Assembly (NCBI GenBank): GCA_022865965.1 | Contig: JALHTS010000388.1 | Location: 1 to 16,036, forward strand | Reading direction: 5' to 3' | Origin: Ignavibacteriaceae bacterium | Lineage (GTDB): Bacteria > Bacteroidota > Ignavibacteria > Ignavibacteriales > Ignavibacteriaceae | Length of the DNA: 16,036 nt | Part shown: in pieces, positions 15,002 to 16,036 of the stretch | Layout of the letters: each line of letters opens with the position of its first letter | Numbering within the stretch: position 1 is the first letter of the stretch | The notes under the pieces: generated by a model | Told to the model about the DNA's origin: nothing | Seen by the model: the letters and a program-made list of their open reading frames with translations, nothing else | Databases searched by the model: none | Program-made: the position numbers and the translations under genes

Positions 15002-15916
15002 TTATTTTTTGTCTGGTTGTAGATCTTTTTTACCCTCAGTAGAATTATTATAAAACCTCTGTGTTGGATAGGCGAAATCAATATCGTCACATTCTGCAAA
15101 TTTGTTAAGTATATCTTCCCAAATTTTTTCTTCAATTGATCTTCTTTCTCTTGGATCACACATATATCGCATTGTCAGCATTACTCCGCTGTCTTTTACT
15201 GAAGTATAAACAATTGGTGTCAGTTTATTGTAAAATATTAAAAATCTTTTCGCAGCCTCTTTAATTTGTTTTTCTGCTTCCGTACTTAATAATATGCCGT
15301 GATGATTTACGATATCAGCTAATATCTTCTTTGCTTTTTTCCAATCACTTTCAAATGTTACCAAAACTGGAATCTCATTCCAGATGTATTGAAATTCAGC
15401 ATTGTAATTAGCTTGTGGCTCAGTAAAAACTATACCGTTAGGAATATGTATTATTCTGCCGGTGCTTTGTTCTGCATCAACCCAGTTGCCTATTTCCATT
15501 ATCGAGAACTGGAAGAGTCTGATATCAATTATATCTCCTGCCACTTTCCCTATTTGTATTCTATCCCCAACTTTGAAAGGCTGACGAATCAATATGAATG
15601 CCCAAGAAACCATGTTCACCAATGGATCTTTGAGAGCAATTGCAATACCTGCAGATAGCAAACCCAAAAAAGTTCCCATCGAACCGAAAAGCTTTAACCA
15701 AACATTCAACAAAAAGATGATTATCAGAAAAACTGCCAGATACAATGATATCTTCTGCCATTGGTAGCGTACTTTTAAATCTACAATTCTATGAATAAAT
15801 AACTTTTTAAGAAGCCGCTGAATTATCAAAATTACAATAATGACGATGACTGATACTATAATCTTGTATTGAAGATCCGGGGAAAGACCTAAATAATTTT
15901 TTAGAAATTCTTGCAT
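15002..15916 (-). CDS. MscS-family mechanosensitive channel (first gene of the operon)
   Basis: A 304-residue MscS-type channel without a signal peptide. Hydrophobic helices at about 17-36 and 56-76 precede the pore-lining helix (GTFLGLLSAGIAIALKDPLV, 81-100). The beta-domain signature FILIRQPFKVGDRIQIGKVAG follows (107-127), then IIHIPNGIVFTEP (155-167). The C-terminal cytoplasmic part is longer than in the third-gene channel and ends in a charged tail (EGKKDLQPDKK). The two channels share a fold but clearly differ in sequence, so they are not a recent duplication. The ATG at 15916 is the only in-frame start after the stop at about 15935; no good Shine-Dalgarno precedes it. It is followed after 21 bp by the ATPase gene, making it the first clear member of the channel-ATPase-channel operon. 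Confidence 0.93.
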   Translation of the reverse strand: MQEFLKNYLGLSPDLQYKIIVSVIVIIVILIIQRLLKKLFIHRIVDLKVRYQWQKISLYLAVFLIIIFLLNVWLKLFGSMGTFLGLLSAGIAIALKDPLVNMVSWAFILIRQPFKVGDRIQIGKVAGDIIDIRLFQFSIMEIGNWVDAEQSTGRIIHIPNGIVFTEPQANYNAEFQYIWNEIPVLVTFESDWKKAKKILADIVNHHGILLSTEAEKQIKEAAKRFLIFYNKLTPIVYTSVKDSGVMLTMRYMCDPRERRSIEEKIWEDILNKFAECDDIDFAYPTQRFYNNSTEGKKDLQPDKK

Positions 15917-15964
15917 AGGAGAATCATTGTTTAATTATAACTTTAAAATTTAGCACGATATAAT

Positions 15965-16036
15965 TTATTGTTTTTTAAGAACAACTTCATAAAGATCTTG
16001 TCTTCTATCAAACCAATTTAGCGTACTTCCTTGCGA
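15965..16036 (-). CDS. C-terminal end of an unrecognised gene cut by the window edge
   Basis: The minus strand from 16036 reads SQGSTLNWFDRRQDLYEVVL followed by KKQ and a TAA stop (15965-15967), giving 23 residues in frame. The composition is protein-like and it ends 48 bp upstream of the mscS start on the same strand, so it could be the gene preceding, or part of, that operon. Too little is present to name a family. Confidence 0.55.
   Translation of the reverse strand, partial: SQGSTLNWFDRRQDLYEVVLKKQ

Noticed and set aside
15389..15761. Open frames overlapping the first mscS gene
   Set aside because: Shadows of a clear channel gene with conserved beta-domain motifs.

Overview
The window is low-GC bacterial DNA, probably from the Bacteroidota/Chlorobiota side of the FCB group. 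An Ignavibacteria-like genome is my best guess. This rests on general gene style (AT-rich, weak Shine-Dalgarno signals, many short palindromic repeats scattered between and inside genes), not on a marker gene, so the placement is tentative. No rRNA, tRNA, CRISPR array or recognisable insertion-sequence transposase was seen.

Layout. 1-1964 (minus strand): a DUF1015-family gene followed by serC (cut by the window edge), apparently a serine-biosynthesis operon. 2288-3067 (minus): an exported beta-class carbonic anhydrase with its own hairpin terminator. 3193-3837 (plus): a lipoprotein HAD acid phosphatase. 3846-3934: a long inverted-repeat element between genes. 4000-6672 (plus): valyl-tRNA synthetase with two short in-frame palindromic insertions. 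6684-7142: a small GIY-YIG nuclease gene framed by two copies of a 76-bp paired-palindrome unit. 7163-7662: a DinB-family gene with a frameshift in an A9 tract. 7887-10809 (plus): an APC amino-acid permease fused to two universal-stress-protein domains, overlapping a small gene with mechanosensitive-channel TM-helix repeats. 10975-15916 (minus): mscS-type channel, a 1009-residue coiled-coil P-loop ATPase, and a second mscS-type channel in a tight operon. 15965-16036 (minus): the last 23 codons of an unrecognised gene.

Two stories stand out. First, the GIY-YIG gene is framed by two 76-bp units of identical length and architecture. Each unit is a pair of inverted 27-nt palindromes sharing a 15-nt core, with flanking bases that change in a compensating way. 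This looks like a REP/BIME-type repeat associated with a nuclease, analogous to RAYT/REP systems but with a different enzyme. Other palindrome families sit in frame inside ValS and the acid phosphatase.

Second, two MscS channels bracket a large STAND/ORC-like ATPase with a degenerate Walker A motif and a basic amphipathic stretch. This suggests an ATPase-governed, membrane-associated channel system. The convergent neighbours (permease-USP fusion and another mechanosensitive-channel-related membrane protein) make 7.9-15.9 kb a membrane/osmotic-stress cluster. Both interpretations are inferences from sequence and context.
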